Shown here piece by piece: positions 8,420 through 15,794 of a stretch of DNA of 64,000 nucleotides. A model generated the notes under the pieces. The model had not been told where the DNA came from. It was given only the letters and a program-made list of their open reading frames with translations, and ran no database searches. Within the stretch, counting starts at the first letter, position 1. Each line of letters begins with the position of its first letter. The stretch comes from Rhodopseudomonas palustris. GTDB taxonomy: Bacteria; Pseudomonadota; Alphaproteobacteria; Rhizobiales; Xanthobacteraceae. The stretch lies in NCBI RefSeq assembly GCF_003226555.1, contig NZ_QKQS01000038.1, positions 124,001-188,000 on the forward strand. Reading direction: 5' to 3'. A program made the position numbers and the translations under genes.

Positions 8420-9607
8420 TTACTTCGCGTGGGAGGCGGTGCCGGCGCTGCCGGCTGTCGCGACGCCGGGCCAAGGCTTCGGGTCGACCGACGCCCCCGG
8501 CGACAGCGTGTGGAAACCTTGCACGATCACCGCGTCGCCGGCCTTCAACCCGTCGGCGATGATCCAGCGGCCGTCGACCAGACGCGACGGCGTCACCGGC
8601 CGCAGTTCGGCCTTGCGGTCGGCCGTGACGACGTAGAGCTGCGCCTGACCTCCGGGATCGCGGCGCAGCGCGCGGTCGGGCACCGCCAGCACGCCCGCCT
8701 GCTCGCCCTGCACGAGTTGCACCCGGACATACATGCCGGGCAACAGGTCGCCGTCCGGATTGGGAAACTCGCCGCGCAGTGTCACCTGCCCGGTGGTGGC
8801 GTCGACCGAGGCTTCGGAGAACAGCAGACGGCCACGATGGGCATAGCTCGCACCATTGTCGAACCGCAGCCGCACCTCGGCCTCGATCTCATCGCCCGGC
8901 TTCGCCGAGCGCTGCGCGGCGTGCTTCAGGGCCAGCAGGTCGTTGGCCGACTGGGTGAAGTCGGCATAGACCGGGTCGAGCTGCTGGATCGTCGCCAGAC
9001 TCTCGCTGCCGCCGACGGTGAACAGTGCCCCCTCGGTGATCAGTGCCCGGCCGATCCGGCCGGTGATCGGCGCGCGGACTTCGGTGTACTGCAGATCGAG
9101 CTCGGCGCCCTGCAGCCCGGCGCGCGCGGAGGCCTCATCCGCCTCCGCCTGCGCCAGTTCGGCGATCGCCTTGTCGTAGAGCTGGCCGGTGGTCGCGTCG
9201 CGATTCTTCAGTTGGGTCTGGCGCTCGGCCTGCTGGGCCGCCAGCGCACGCGTCGCCTCGGCGCGTTGCAGCGCCGCCTTGGCGCTGGCGACGCGAACCT
9301 GAAACGGCGCCGGATCGAGCCGGTACAGGACGTCGCCCTGCTGGACGATGGTGCCTTGCTTGAACACGCGCTCGACGATGATGCCGGAGACGCGCGGGCG
9401 CACCTCGGCGATCCGGGTCGGCGCGATCCGCCCGGGCAGGTCGCTGACGATGCGCACCGTTTCCGGCGCGACCGTCACCACGCTGACCTTCACCGGCGGC
9501 GCTGCCTGATCGGCCCCCGCCTGTTTGCCGTCACCACAGCCGGCCAGACTTACCACTACGCCAAACGCGCAAGCGGCCCGGAGGGCGGCCTTCATCTTCG
9601 TCGTCAC
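8420..9607 (-). CDS. RND efflux periplasmic adaptor (membrane-fusion) lipoprotein
   Basis: This protein would link the inner-membrane pump to an outer-membrane channel. It has a signal sequence ending in a lipobox-like LAGC, the lipoyl/biotinyl-like half-motif (VRPRVSGIIVERVFKQGTIV), a coiled-coil hairpin (about residues 95-165), and the second lipoyl half (YTEVRAPITGRIGRALITEG). A GTG start at 9607 is preferred because AAGGTGAG precedes it at good spacing; ATG at 9595 is the alternative. The frame is open further upstream but there the residues are not signal-like. It is co-transcribed with the pump and lies opposite the TetR gene. Confidence 0.9.
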   Translation of the reverse strand: MTTKMKAALRAACAFGVVVSLAGCGDGKQAGADQAAPPVKVSVVTVAPETVRIVSDLPGRIAPTRIAEVRPRVSGIIVERVFKQGTIVQQGDVLYRLDPAPFQVRVASAKAALQRAEATRALAAQQAERQTQLKNRDATTGQLYDKAIAELAQAEADEASARAGLQGAELDLQYTEVRAPITGRIGRALITEGALFTVGGSESLATIQQLDPVYADFTQSANDLLALKHAAQRSAKPGDEIEAEVRLRFDNGASYAHRGRLLFSEASVDATTGQVTLRGEFPNPDGDLLPGMYVRVQLVQGEQAGVLAVPDRALRRDPGGQAQLYVVTADRKAELRPVTPSRLVDGRWIIADGLKAGDAVIVQGFHTLSPGASVDPKPWPGVATAGSAGTASHAK

Positions 9608-9668
9608 GCAACTCACCTTTGCTCGGCGCGAACGCGGAGCCCCCAGCCACACCGCAACCGCCCTAAAG

Positions 9669-9686
9669 ATACCATCCGGTTGGTAT
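9669..9686. promoter_or_regulatory. Palindromic operator between efflux operon and tetR-type gene
   Basis: The bases ATACCATCCGGTTGGTAT form a palindrome with 9-base arms and a single mismatched pair. It lies in the short divergent region where a local TetR regulator would repress both transcripts. A second, weaker dyad, GTTGACAGTGACAAC, follows at 9695-9709 and overlaps a plausible -35 (TTGACA, 9696-9701) for the rightward regulator gene, with TAGATT at 9721-9726. Binding is inferred. Confidence 0.6.
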
Positions 9687-9760
9687 ATTAGATTGTTGAC
9701 AGTGACAACCGGCCACCGTCTAGATTCATCCAGACGTCACATCGAAAGTCTCTCGCCGCG

Positions 9761-10324
9761 ATGAGCAGCGCCTATGAGCGAAAGAAGCAACCGGAGGTGG
9801 TCCGCCGCGCGCTGATCGACTGCGCCGCCACCCTGGCGCTGGAGCGCGGCCTGCAGGCCGTCACGGTGCAGGCCGTCGCCGCCGCGGCGGGCGTCACCAA
9901 GGGCGGGCTGTTTCATCACTTTCCGACCAAGGAGAGACTGATCGAGGCGGTGTTCGACGCGCAGCTCGACGTGTTCGGCGCCGCCGTCGACGAGGCGCTG
10001 CAGGACGACCATTCCAGCTACGGCTGCTTCACTCGCGCCTATGTGCGGGCCACCTTCAATCTCAGCGATCAGGACGATAGCCAGTGCGGCGGCGCTTTGG
10101 CGGTGTCGATGATGACCGATCCGCTGCTGCGGCCGCGCTGGTCGGAGAGGATGCGCGCGTGGCTGACCAAGCACAGGAAGACCGACTCGGCGCCGGCGCT
10201 GGAGATCGTCCGGCTCGCCGCCGACGGCGCCTGGCTCGCCGACCTCACCCACCTCGCCCCCGATCTGCGGATGGACCGCAAAAAGCTACTGGCGCGGCTG
10301 ATCGCGATGACGCGGAAAGACTGA
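9761..10324 (+). CDS. TetR-family regulator, probable repressor of the efflux operon
   Basis: The 187-residue product has the TetR helix-turn-helix at about residues 29-58 (TVQAVAAAAGVTKGGLFHHFPTK, read in parts) followed by a helical ligand domain with C-terminal TetR_C-like features. It is divergent from the adaptor-pump operon and shares with it a palindrome that looks like its operator. By analogy with AcrR and NalC-type systems I infer ligand-relieved repression of the pump. No ligand can be proposed. Confidence 0.9.
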   Translation: MSSAYERKKQPEVVRRALIDCAATLALERGLQAVTVQAVAAAAGVTKGGLFHHFPTKERLIEAVFDAQLDVFGAAVDEALQDDHSSYGCFTRAYVRATFNLSDQDDSQCGGALAVSMMTDPLLRPRWSERMRAWLTKHRKTDSAPALEIVRLAADGAWLADLTHLAPDLRMDRKKLLARLIAMTRKD

Positions 10325-10452
10325 CCTGCGGAGCCTGATACGCGCACTTCGGACACGCCGCATCACGGCCGATCACAACTCGCCGGCCGAGACATCCGCA
10401 GACATGATCCGGCGCATCGACGGCATCCCGCGATCGTAGTTGTATCGCGACC

Positions 10453-10471
10453 GGGGAACGCTACGTTCCCC
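10453..10471. repeat. Perfect inverted repeat upstream of the DUF3551 gene
   Basis: The bases GGGGAACG-CTA-CGTTCCCC form perfect 8-base arms around a 3-base centre, about 50 bases before the DUF3551 start. No T-run follows, so a terminator for the tetR gene is not clearly indicated. It could be a 5' leader hairpin or an operator. Confidence 0.5.
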
Positions 10472-10520
10472 GCGCTCGGTGATTCTGGCGTGGAGTCTTC
10501 GGGCCCAATGGAGAAATCAG

Positions 10521-10802
10521 ATGACCAAGACCGGCGCCGCATTGTTCGCGGCAGCGACCATTCTCACTCTGGCGGCGGCTCCGGCCTCGGCCCGCGATTT
10601 CCCTTATTGCCTGCAGGGCGGCGGATGGGGTTACCCCGGCAACTGCCAGTTCGACTCCTACCAGCAGTGCATGGTGACGGCTTCGGGCACCCTGGCTTAT
10701 TGCGACATCAATCCGGTCTTCGCGTTCAGTGAGAGGCCACAGGCTTCCGAGCCGCAGGACGCTCCGCCGCCGAAGCGGCAGCTCCATCATCGCCGGCAAT
10801 GA
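10521..10802 (+). CDS. Small secreted DUF3551-type protein
   Basis: The 93-residue product has a signal peptide (AALFAAATILTLAAAPASA) and a short mature part with paired cysteines (FPYCLQGGGWGYPGNC, QQCMVTASG, YCDINP). This pattern of short, cysteine-bearing, exported proteins is the DUF3551 family, which is abundant in Bradyrhizobium and Rhodopseudomonas. The function is unknown. The start at 10521 gives the signal peptide; the frame is open for 27 codons before it but reads as non-signal residues. It is not in an operon with its neighbours. Confidence 0.75.
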   Translation: MTKTGAALFAAATILTLAAAPASARDFPYCLQGGGWGYPGNCQFDSYQQCMVTASGTLAYCDINPVFAFSERPQASEPQDAPPPKRQLHHRRQ

Positions 10803-10864
10803 GGCGCCGACGGACGGCGGTCATGATGCCGGATCACCTGCGCGAGGGTGTAACGGTAGTTACC

Positions 10865-10904
10865 GAAAAACGACGGCGCCGCTTCCGGCCGGAAGCGACG
10901 CCGT
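10865..10904 (-). terminator. Rho-independent terminator of dksA
   Basis: The bases at 10873-10904 form a long hairpin (arms of about 14 bases around GGCC, one mismatched pair). Read on the minus strand it is followed by a run of five T's, which fits termination of the leftward dksA transcript. Confidence 0.75.
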
Positions 10905-10927
10905 AAAACTTCGATCAGGCGACCCGC

Positions 10928-11356
10928 CTATTCGTCGCGATACACCTTTTCGCGCTTCTCATGGCGCTCCTGGGCTTCGACCGAGAGCGTCGCAATCGGG
11001 CGCGCTTCGAGCCGCTTCAAAGAGATCGGCTCGCCGGTCTCCTCGCAATAGCCGTAGGTGTTGTCTTCGATCCGCTGCAGCGCCGCGTCGATCTTGGCGA
11101 TCAGCTTGCGTTGACGGTCGCGAGCGCGCAGCTCAATAGCGCGGTCGGTTTCGGAAGAGGCGCGATCGGCCAAGTCGGGATGATTGACGTTCTCTTCCTG
11201 TAGTGCCTGGAGCGTGAGTTTGGCTTCACGCAGGATCTCGTCCTTCCAAGCCAACAATTTGGCGCGAAAATACTCGCGCTGCCGCTCGTTCATGAACGGC
11301 TCTTTCTCGGATGGTCGATAGTCTTTCAACTTTTCCAAGGGCAATCCATGATCCAC
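10928..11356 (-). CDS. dksA: RNA polymerase-binding transcription factor DksA (cysteine-poor form)
   Basis: DksA enters the RNA polymerase secondary channel and works with ppGpp in stringent control. The 142-residue product has the coiled-coil (YFRAKLLAWKDEILREAK), the coiled-coil tip region (LADRASSETDRAIELRARDR) with its conserved Asp-Ala-type D..A arrangement, and the C-terminal globular segment YGYCEETGEPISLKRLEARP. Only the first of the four zinc-finger cysteines remains; the other positions are Thr, Ser and Ala. Such zinc-independent DksA proteins are usual in alphaproteobacteria. The protein may start at an internal Met (MNERQREYF) instead. Confidence 0.93.
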   Translation of the reverse strand: MDHGLPLEKLKDYRPSEKEPFMNERQREYFRAKLLAWKDEILREAKLTLQALQEENVNHPDLADRASSETDRAIELRARDRQRKLIAKIDAALQRIEDNTYGYCEETGEPISLKRLEARPIATLSVEAQERHEKREKVYRDE

Positions 11357-11477
11357 ATGAGGCGGTAAACACCCCGCCTGCGCGGCAGCTTATATAGCGC
11401 CGGGGTGTGACAGACAATATCGACCGCAACGTTCGTAGCGGAACAGCGAAATCGCTGGGGAACAGGTTTCGGAAAGC

Positions 11478-11888
11478 TCAACCCTGGCCGGCCTTGGCGA
11501 GCTCGACTTCGACTCGCAGCTCGATCTCTCCGAGCACCGCGTCGAGGCCCGGATCGCCGGAGCTGTCCTTCAATTCGGCAGCGGCGGCCCGCAGCCGGGC
11601 AACCATGGCGGCGTCGAGCGAGCCGGACAGCAGCCCGATCTTCAGATCGTCGAGCGCGTCCAGCGCAGTCCGCCCGCGCCGCACTGAGCGCTTGCGCCGC
11701 TCGGTGGCATCCTCGACCCCCTGCATCGCCAGCAGCGCGTCGAGGCCGGCCGCCGGGCGCGGCGCGCTGATCGGCTTGGAGTCGTGCGGCGTCGGCGCGG
11801 TGGGCAGCGAGAACGTGCTCGATCCGGAGCGCCGGACTGGGCCGGTGCCGGTCGATGTGGTGGTGCCGTTTGGACCGTAAATGCGCAT
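11478..11888 (-). CDS. fliX: Flagellar assembly regulator FliX
   Basis: FliX is a small alphaproteobacterial protein that, in Caulobacter, couples assembly of the early flagellum to the activity of the sigma-54 activator FlbD. The 136-residue product begins MRIYGPNGTTT, as FliX proteins do, and ends in a helical region (DALDDLKIGLLSGSLD, GEIELRVEVELAKAG). It is divergent from flgI, the same arrangement known in Caulobacter. The start at 11888 gives the family N-terminus; upstream open frame is discounted. Its presence beside sigma-54-type promoters supports a FliX-FlbD circuit; FlbD itself is not in the window. Confidence 0.88.
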   Translation of the reverse strand: MRIYGPNGTTTSTGTGPVRRSGSSTFSLPTAPTPHDSKPISAPRPAAGLDALLAMQGVEDATERRKRSVRRGRTALDALDDLKIGLLSGSLDAAMVARLRAAAAELKDSSGDPGLDAVLGEIELRVEVELAKAGQG

Positions 11889-12002
11889 CGTATCTCTCGC
11901 CGTGTCCAGGCTCGCCGCGGAACAGCTTACACCCAGGGCGGCAACAGGGCTGAGGCCCCCGACCCGCAGCAAACCGTTTTATGGTTAACGGCGAGTAAAC
12001 GG

Positions 12003-12021
12003 CCCGGCAAGAATTGCCGGG
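12003..12021. promoter_or_regulatory. Putative enhancer palindrome upstream of flgI
   Basis: The bases CCCGGCAA-GAA-TTGCCGGG form a perfect palindrome with 8-base arms. Its centre lies about 103 bases before the -24 GG of the flgI sigma-54 promoter. That distance is typical for NtrC-family activators. A related motif occurs upstream of flgE and a half-site upstream of flgF. I infer a FlbD-type binding site that could also act on the divergent fliX. Confidence 0.55.
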
Positions 12022-12113
12022 AGCGGCAGTTTCGGCGCTGCGGGAACCCGAACCCGGCTCCGGAAAATGGAACTTCCATACGTAATATCAACAAGTTGCG
12101 CCGACTCGCGGAG

Positions 12114-12129
12114 TGGCACAGGACTGGCA
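12114..12129 (+). promoter_or_regulatory. Sigma-54 promoter of flgI
   Basis: The bases TGGCACAGGACTGGCA match TGGCACG-N4-TTGCW at all but two of the fixed positions, with GG at 12115-12116 and GC at 12127-12128 at the required spacing. The site ends 58 bases before the flgI start. Confidence 0.72.
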
Positions 12130-12187
12130 AGGAATGGCTGACCCACGTCGTCGGCGCATGCCGTCGATGGATCGACAGGAGCCGTGA

Positions 12188-13309
12188 ATGCTGCGTCCGA
12201 CCACCCGAATCCTCAAGCTGGCCTCGGCGGTGCTGTGCGCGCTGCTGCTGACCGGCCAGGCGGCGAACGCGACCTCTCGGATCAAGGACCTCGCCAACAT
12301 CGAAGGCATCCGCCAGAACCAGCTGATCGGCTACGGCTTGGTGGTCGGCCTCAACGGCACCGGCGATACCCTCAACAACATTCCCTTCACCAAGCAGTCG
12401 CTGCAGGCGATGCTGGAACGGATGGGCGTCAACATCCGCGGCGCCACCATCCGGACCGGCAACGTCGCCGCCGTGATGGTAACCGGCAATCTGCCGCCGT
12501 TCGCCACCCAGGGCACCCGGATGGACGTCACCGTCTCGGCTCTTGGCGACGCCAAGAACCTGCAGGGCGGCACCCTGCTGGTCACGCCGCTGCTCGGTGC
12601 CGATGGCAACGTCTATGCGGTCGCGCAGGGCTCGCTGGCGATCGGCGGCTTCCAGGCCGCGGGTGCCGCGGCGAGCATCACCCAGGGCGTCCCGACCGTG
12701 GGCCGGATCGCCAACGGCGCGATCATCGAGCGCGAGATCGAATTCGCTCTGAATCGGCTGCCGAACGTGCGGCTGGCGCTGCGCAATGCCGACTTCACCA
12801 CCGCCAAGCGGATCGCCGCCGCGGTCAACGACTATCTCGGCACCAAATGCGCCGAACCGCTCGATCCTTCCACCGTGCAGCTCTCGATCCCGGCCGAATT
12901 CAAAGGCAATGCCGTGGCGCTGCTGACGGAGATCGAACAATTGCAGGTCGAGCCGGATCAGGCCGCCAAGATCGTGATCGACGAGCGCAGCGGTATCATC
13001 GTCATGGGCCGGGACGTCCGCGTCGCCACCGTGGCGGTCGCGCAGGGCAACCTGACGGTGTCGATCTCCGAAAGCCCGCAGGTGAGCCAGCCTGGGCCGC
13101 TGTCGAACGGCAACACCGTGGTCACCCCCAATACCCGCGTGTCGGTAACGCAGGACGGCAAGAAGCTGGCCGTGGTCAAGGACGGGGTGTCGCTGCAGCA
13201 GCTCGTCGACGGCCTCAACAGCCTGGGCATCGGCCCGCGCGACCTGATCGGCATTCTGCAGGCGATCAAGGCCGCCGGCGCCATCGAAGCCGACATCGAG
13301 GTGATGTGA
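12188..13309 (+). CDS. flgI: Flagellar P-ring protein FlgI
   Basis: FlgI forms the P-ring around the rod in the peptidoglycan layer. The 373-residue product has a signal peptide (LKLASAVLCALLLTGQAANA) and the conserved segments RIKDLANIEGIRQNQLIGYGLVVGLNGTGD (about residues 31-60), MLERMGVNI, NPxxP-like VVTPNTRVSV and LVDGLNSLGIGPRDLIGILQAIKAAGA near the C-terminus. The last codons overlap the next gene by one base (TGATG), so the two are translationally coupled. Confidence 0.97.
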   Translation: MLRPTTRILKLASAVLCALLLTGQAANATSRIKDLANIEGIRQNQLIGYGLVVGLNGTGDTLNNIPFTKQSLQAMLERMGVNIRGATIRTGNVAAVMVTGNLPPFATQGTRMDVTVSALGDAKNLQGGTLLVTPLLGADGNVYAVAQGSLAIGGFQAAGAAASITQGVPTVGRIANGAIIEREIEFALNRLPNVRLALRNADFTTAKRIAAAVNDYLGTKCAEPLDPSTVQLSIPAEFKGNAVALLTEIEQLQVEPDQAAKIVIDERSGIIVMGRDVRVATVAVAQGNLTVSISESPQVSQPGPLSNGNTVVTPNTRVSVTQDGKKLAVVKDGVSLQQLVDGLNSLGIGPRDLIGILQAIKAAGAIEADIEVM

Positions 13310-13644
13310 TGACCACTGCCACCACTTACGGCCCGTCGCTTCCGACCTACAACGGCCGGCCCGACTTCGAGCTCGCCGAAGCGCTGTCGAAAGTGCCGGC
13401 GAAGCTGCAGCAGAAGGCCAAGGCCAACGCCCGCGACTTCGAGGCGATGTATCTCAACACCATGTTTTCGCAGATGACGACGGGGCTGAAGGGTGAAGGG
13501 CCGTTCGGCGACACCGTCGGCACCGGCGTCTGGCGCTCGATGCTCACCGACCAGCATTCGCAGATGATCGCCAAGGCCGGCGGCGTCGGCATCGCCGCCG
13601 ACGTGTACCGCTCACTGATCCTGCAACAGGCAGCCCGCTCCTGA
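13309..13644 (+). CDS. Rod-binding protein, CheL / FlgJ N-terminal type
   Basis: The 111-residue product matches the N-terminal rod-binding domain of FlgJ (AKANARDFEAMYLNTMFSQM, GEGPFGDTVGTGVWRSMLTDQ, GGVGIAADVYRSLI). It lacks the muramidase domain of enteric FlgJ. In Caulobacter the equivalent gene next to flgI was named cheL. It probably caps or scaffolds the growing rod in the periplasm; a separate peptidoglycan hydrolase would be needed. The ATG overlaps the flgI stop. Confidence 0.85.
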   Translation: MTTATTYGPSLPTYNGRPDFELAEALSKVPAKLQQKAKANARDFEAMYLNTMFSQMTTGLKGEGPFGDTVGTGVWRSMLTDQHSQMIAKAGGVGIAADVYRSLILQQAARS

Positions 13645-13663
13645 GCCCGCAAAGGACGACGCC

Positions 13664-14155
13664 ATGATCTCCACGCAACCTCAACAAGTTCAGCCCGCCG
13701 CCGTGCAGTCGGTGACGACCCCCACGGATGCACGCAAGCTCGCCGAAGGCCTGATCGAGGTGATGGACGGGTTGCTCAAGCTGATCGAGCGCGAGACCGA
13801 ACTGGTCCGCGCCGGCAAGATCGCCGAAGCGATGCAGCTCGAAGGCGACAAGGCCGAACGCACCAAGCGTTACATCAGCGCCATCACGCTGGTGCGCGCC
13901 AGCCAGCCCTACATGGCGAAAGCGACGCCCGACCTGCTCGCCACGCTACATCGGCACCACGAAGTGTTCCGCGCGATGCTGCAGGTCAATCTGACGGTGC
14001 TGGCCACCGCGCACGCGGTGTCGGAAGGCATCGTGCGCGGCGTCAATGCCGAAGTGCAGAAGCGCAACGGCCCGCAGACCTACACCGCCTACGGCCGGCA
14101 CACCGCGCCGAGCCCGCGTCAGCTGACGCCGATCGCGGTCAGCCGTTCGCTGTAG
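13664..14155 (+). CDS. FlbY/FlgN-like flagellar protein
   Basis: The 163-residue product is largely helical (KLAEGLIEVMDGLLKLIERETELVRAGKIAEAMQ, about residues 25-58), a pattern seen in FlgN-type export chaperones for hook-filament junction proteins. In Caulobacter the flgI-cheL operon ends with a gene called flbY, and this gene is in the same position. FlgN-like chaperone activity for FlgK and FlgL, which are encoded in this window, is a reasonable inference. It follows cheL/flgJ by 19 bases. Confidence 0.7.
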   Translation: MISTQPQQVQPAAVQSVTTPTDARKLAEGLIEVMDGLLKLIERETELVRAGKIAEAMQLEGDKAERTKRYISAITLVRASQPYMAKATPDLLATLHRHHEVFRAMLQVNLTVLATAHAVSEGIVRGVNAEVQKRNGPQTYTAYGRHTAPSPRQLTPIAVSRSL

Positions 14156-14338
14156 CCCTCTCCTTCCGAACGCCGATCATCGCCATCGCTGCGCGCGGTG
14201 CTTCGTGCGCGCGCATGCTCGTGCGGTCGATCGCTTTCGATTCAAATCATCGCAGTCTTTGCAGGAGGAATTTCAGAACTGTTTGCCACGATGATCGAGG
14301 AGGTGTGGGATTGACCTGATGGAAGCCAGGAGGCTGAC

Positions 14339-14707
14339 ATGAGTATCGATTTCAACGTCAAACCGGTGGGGGCGCCGGTGATTACGCCGATGCTCAGGCC
14401 GGAGCCTGAAGCGGCGCGAACTGCGATACCGACCGATCTTCCCGCGCCACAAAGTGTGACCGCGGCGGAGAGCGGATCCGGCTCGACGGGAGTCAGGTCT
14501 CAATCCGACCGCTCGCCGATCGCCCGTCAGGTGATCTTCGATCCGGCTGCGGCAGAGATGGTATATGTCGCGCTCGATCAGGACACGCAGGCGGTGATCA
14601 GCCAATATCCGGAATCTTGGCAGCTCAAGGCTCGCGCCTACTTCCGCGAGCTCGATCAGTCCAAGACCGCCCGGAGCGGATCGCTCGCAACCGACCGCGT
14701 CGTCTGA
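14339..14707 (+). CDS. FlaG-like small flagellar protein
   Basis: The 122-residue product has a disordered Pro/Ser-rich N-terminus and a compact C-terminus containing VYVALDQDTQAVISQYPE. This resembles the FlaG core, in which a beta hairpin ends in a D.(D/E)TG..I.Q.P motif. FlaG proteins affect filament length and are usually found next to flagellin genes, as here (flaF, flbT and a flagellin follow). The identification rests on one motif and position, so it is tentative. An AGGAGG-like sequence lies well upstream (14262-14268), not at the start; GGAGG lies closer at about 14326. Confidence 0.5.
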   Translation: MSIDFNVKPVGAPVITPMLRPEPEAARTAIPTDLPAPQSVTAAESGSGSTGVRSQSDRSPIARQVIFDPAAAEMVYVALDQDTQAVISQYPESWQLKARAYFRELDQSKTARSGSLATDRVV

Positions 14708-14833
14708 CGCGCGCTCGGATCGTTCGACGGGATCTTCCCGGCCTGCCGGTCGCAGGCGCGGGGATTTCGTGCTGCCCGCAAGGAGGAACTGTGCACCGGC
14801 GCAGAACCATCACGCACATTCAGCGGGATCATT

Positions 14834-15202
14834 TCACGCGCGACCGCTGAGGCCCGCGGCGATGTTTCGGTTAATGTCGATCAGCGCCTGCAGGCGCTCG
14901 ACTTCCGGCTTGATCTGCAGCGCGCTGGACTGGCTGAGCACGAACACGCCAATATTGGCGATGTTCTGGCGAATTTCGATCGATTGCGGATTGTCGTCGC
15001 GCATCGCTTCAGAAACGAAAATCGACCACAGCTTGCGATTGAACATCAGCGCTTCCTGAAGTCCGATCGCGCCCTTCTCTTCCCAGTTGGTGACGATGTC
15101 TTGGAGCTGTTTGGCCGCCTTCAACAACGCTTGCGCCTCGATTTCGCGAGGAGATGCTGTTCTCTGCGCGGTTCGGGCGTAGGCTTGCGCGGCACTCGAC
15201 AT
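14834..15202 (-). CDS. flaF: Flagellar biosynthesis regulator FlaF
   Basis: FlaF is a small alphaproteobacterial protein needed for flagellin secretion and, with FlbT, for post-transcriptional control of flagellin. The 122-residue product begins MSSAAQAYARTAQRTASPREIEAQ and has the family segments LWSIFVSEAMRDDNPQ and ANIGVFVLSQS. It follows flbT by 3 bases; its Shine-Dalgarno sequence (CGAGG) overlaps the flbT stop. Confidence 0.93.
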   Translation of the reverse strand: MSSAAQAYARTAQRTASPREIEAQALLKAAKQLQDIVTNWEEKGAIGLQEALMFNRKLWSIFVSEAMRDDNPQSIEIRQNIANIGVFVLSQSSALQIKPEVERLQALIDINRNIAAGLSGRA

Positions 15203-15205
15203 CGT

Positions 15206-15586
15206 CTACCTCGACAATAATTCTTCTTCACGCTTGATGAGGGGGCGCAGCTCTCTGAGTGCCTTATAGAGATTGCCGCTTAAGATTAGATTACTGGTCG
15301 CCTCGATCGTTTCCCGGAAGCTCGGAACCGCCTCGAGCAATTCCTTGATGAAGCCCAGGTACAGCTCCTGGTACGCGGGAATGTCGTTCTGCAGATACAT
15401 CATCTGCACGCACAGATAGATGCGCTTGACCGGCGTGTTGGCGGTCTCCGCGGTGAGAATGTCCTTCTCGCGCAGGATCGGCGCATCGCCGTCAATCAGG
15501 AAAGTCGTGCGGGCGTCGGAGTTGGTGATCACGCTCTGCCCGATCACGATCCGCTCGAACGGTTTCAATTCGACTCGCAGAGGCAT
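15206..15586 (-). CDS. flbT: Flagellin mRNA regulator FlbT
   Basis: FlbT binds the 5' leader of flagellin mRNA in Caulobacter and promotes its decay until the hook is complete. The 126-residue product begins MPLRVELKPFERIVIGQSVITN and has RIYLCVQMMYLQND, as in the family. It forms an operon with flaF. It lies just downstream of flagellin 1 on the same strand, so read-through from that gene is possible. The flagellin leaders at 18453-18560 and 36730-36930 are the likely targets. Confidence 0.94.
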   Translation of the reverse strand: MPLRVELKPFERIVIGQSVITNSDARTTFLIDGDAPILREKDILTAETANTPVKRIYLCVQMMYLQNDIPAYQELYLGFIKELLEAVPSFRETIEATSNLILSGNLYKALRELRPLIKREEELLSR

Positions 15587-15765
15587 GGTGTCTCCCTTCG
15601 CGTACGGTCAACGGACCAAAATCGACTCATCCTCAAGCCATTTTCCTTATGCGCAGGCTTTCCGAATCGATCCAGTGCAAACGCGCCGTAGTTTCAGGGG
15701 AAAAGTGCAACAGCCGATTGCGCGGCGGCGAGTCGCGACGGCGGCGACCCGCCGCTGCGACCGTC

Positions 15766-15786
15766 GTCCCGGCGCGCGGCCGGGAC
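15766..15786 (-). terminator. Weak hairpin after flagellin 1
   Basis: Arms GTCCCGGC and GCCGGGAC pair perfectly around a 5-base loop just past the flagellin 1 stop. There is no T-run, so it may protect the 3' end or attenuate rather than terminate. Confidence 0.4.
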
Positions 15787-15794
15787 CGCCGTGA

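Noticed and set aside
10453-10471. EcfG promoter or terminator at the GGGGAACG palindrome
   Set aside because: No GTT follows at 16-18 bases and no T-run follows the hairpin, so neither call is supported.
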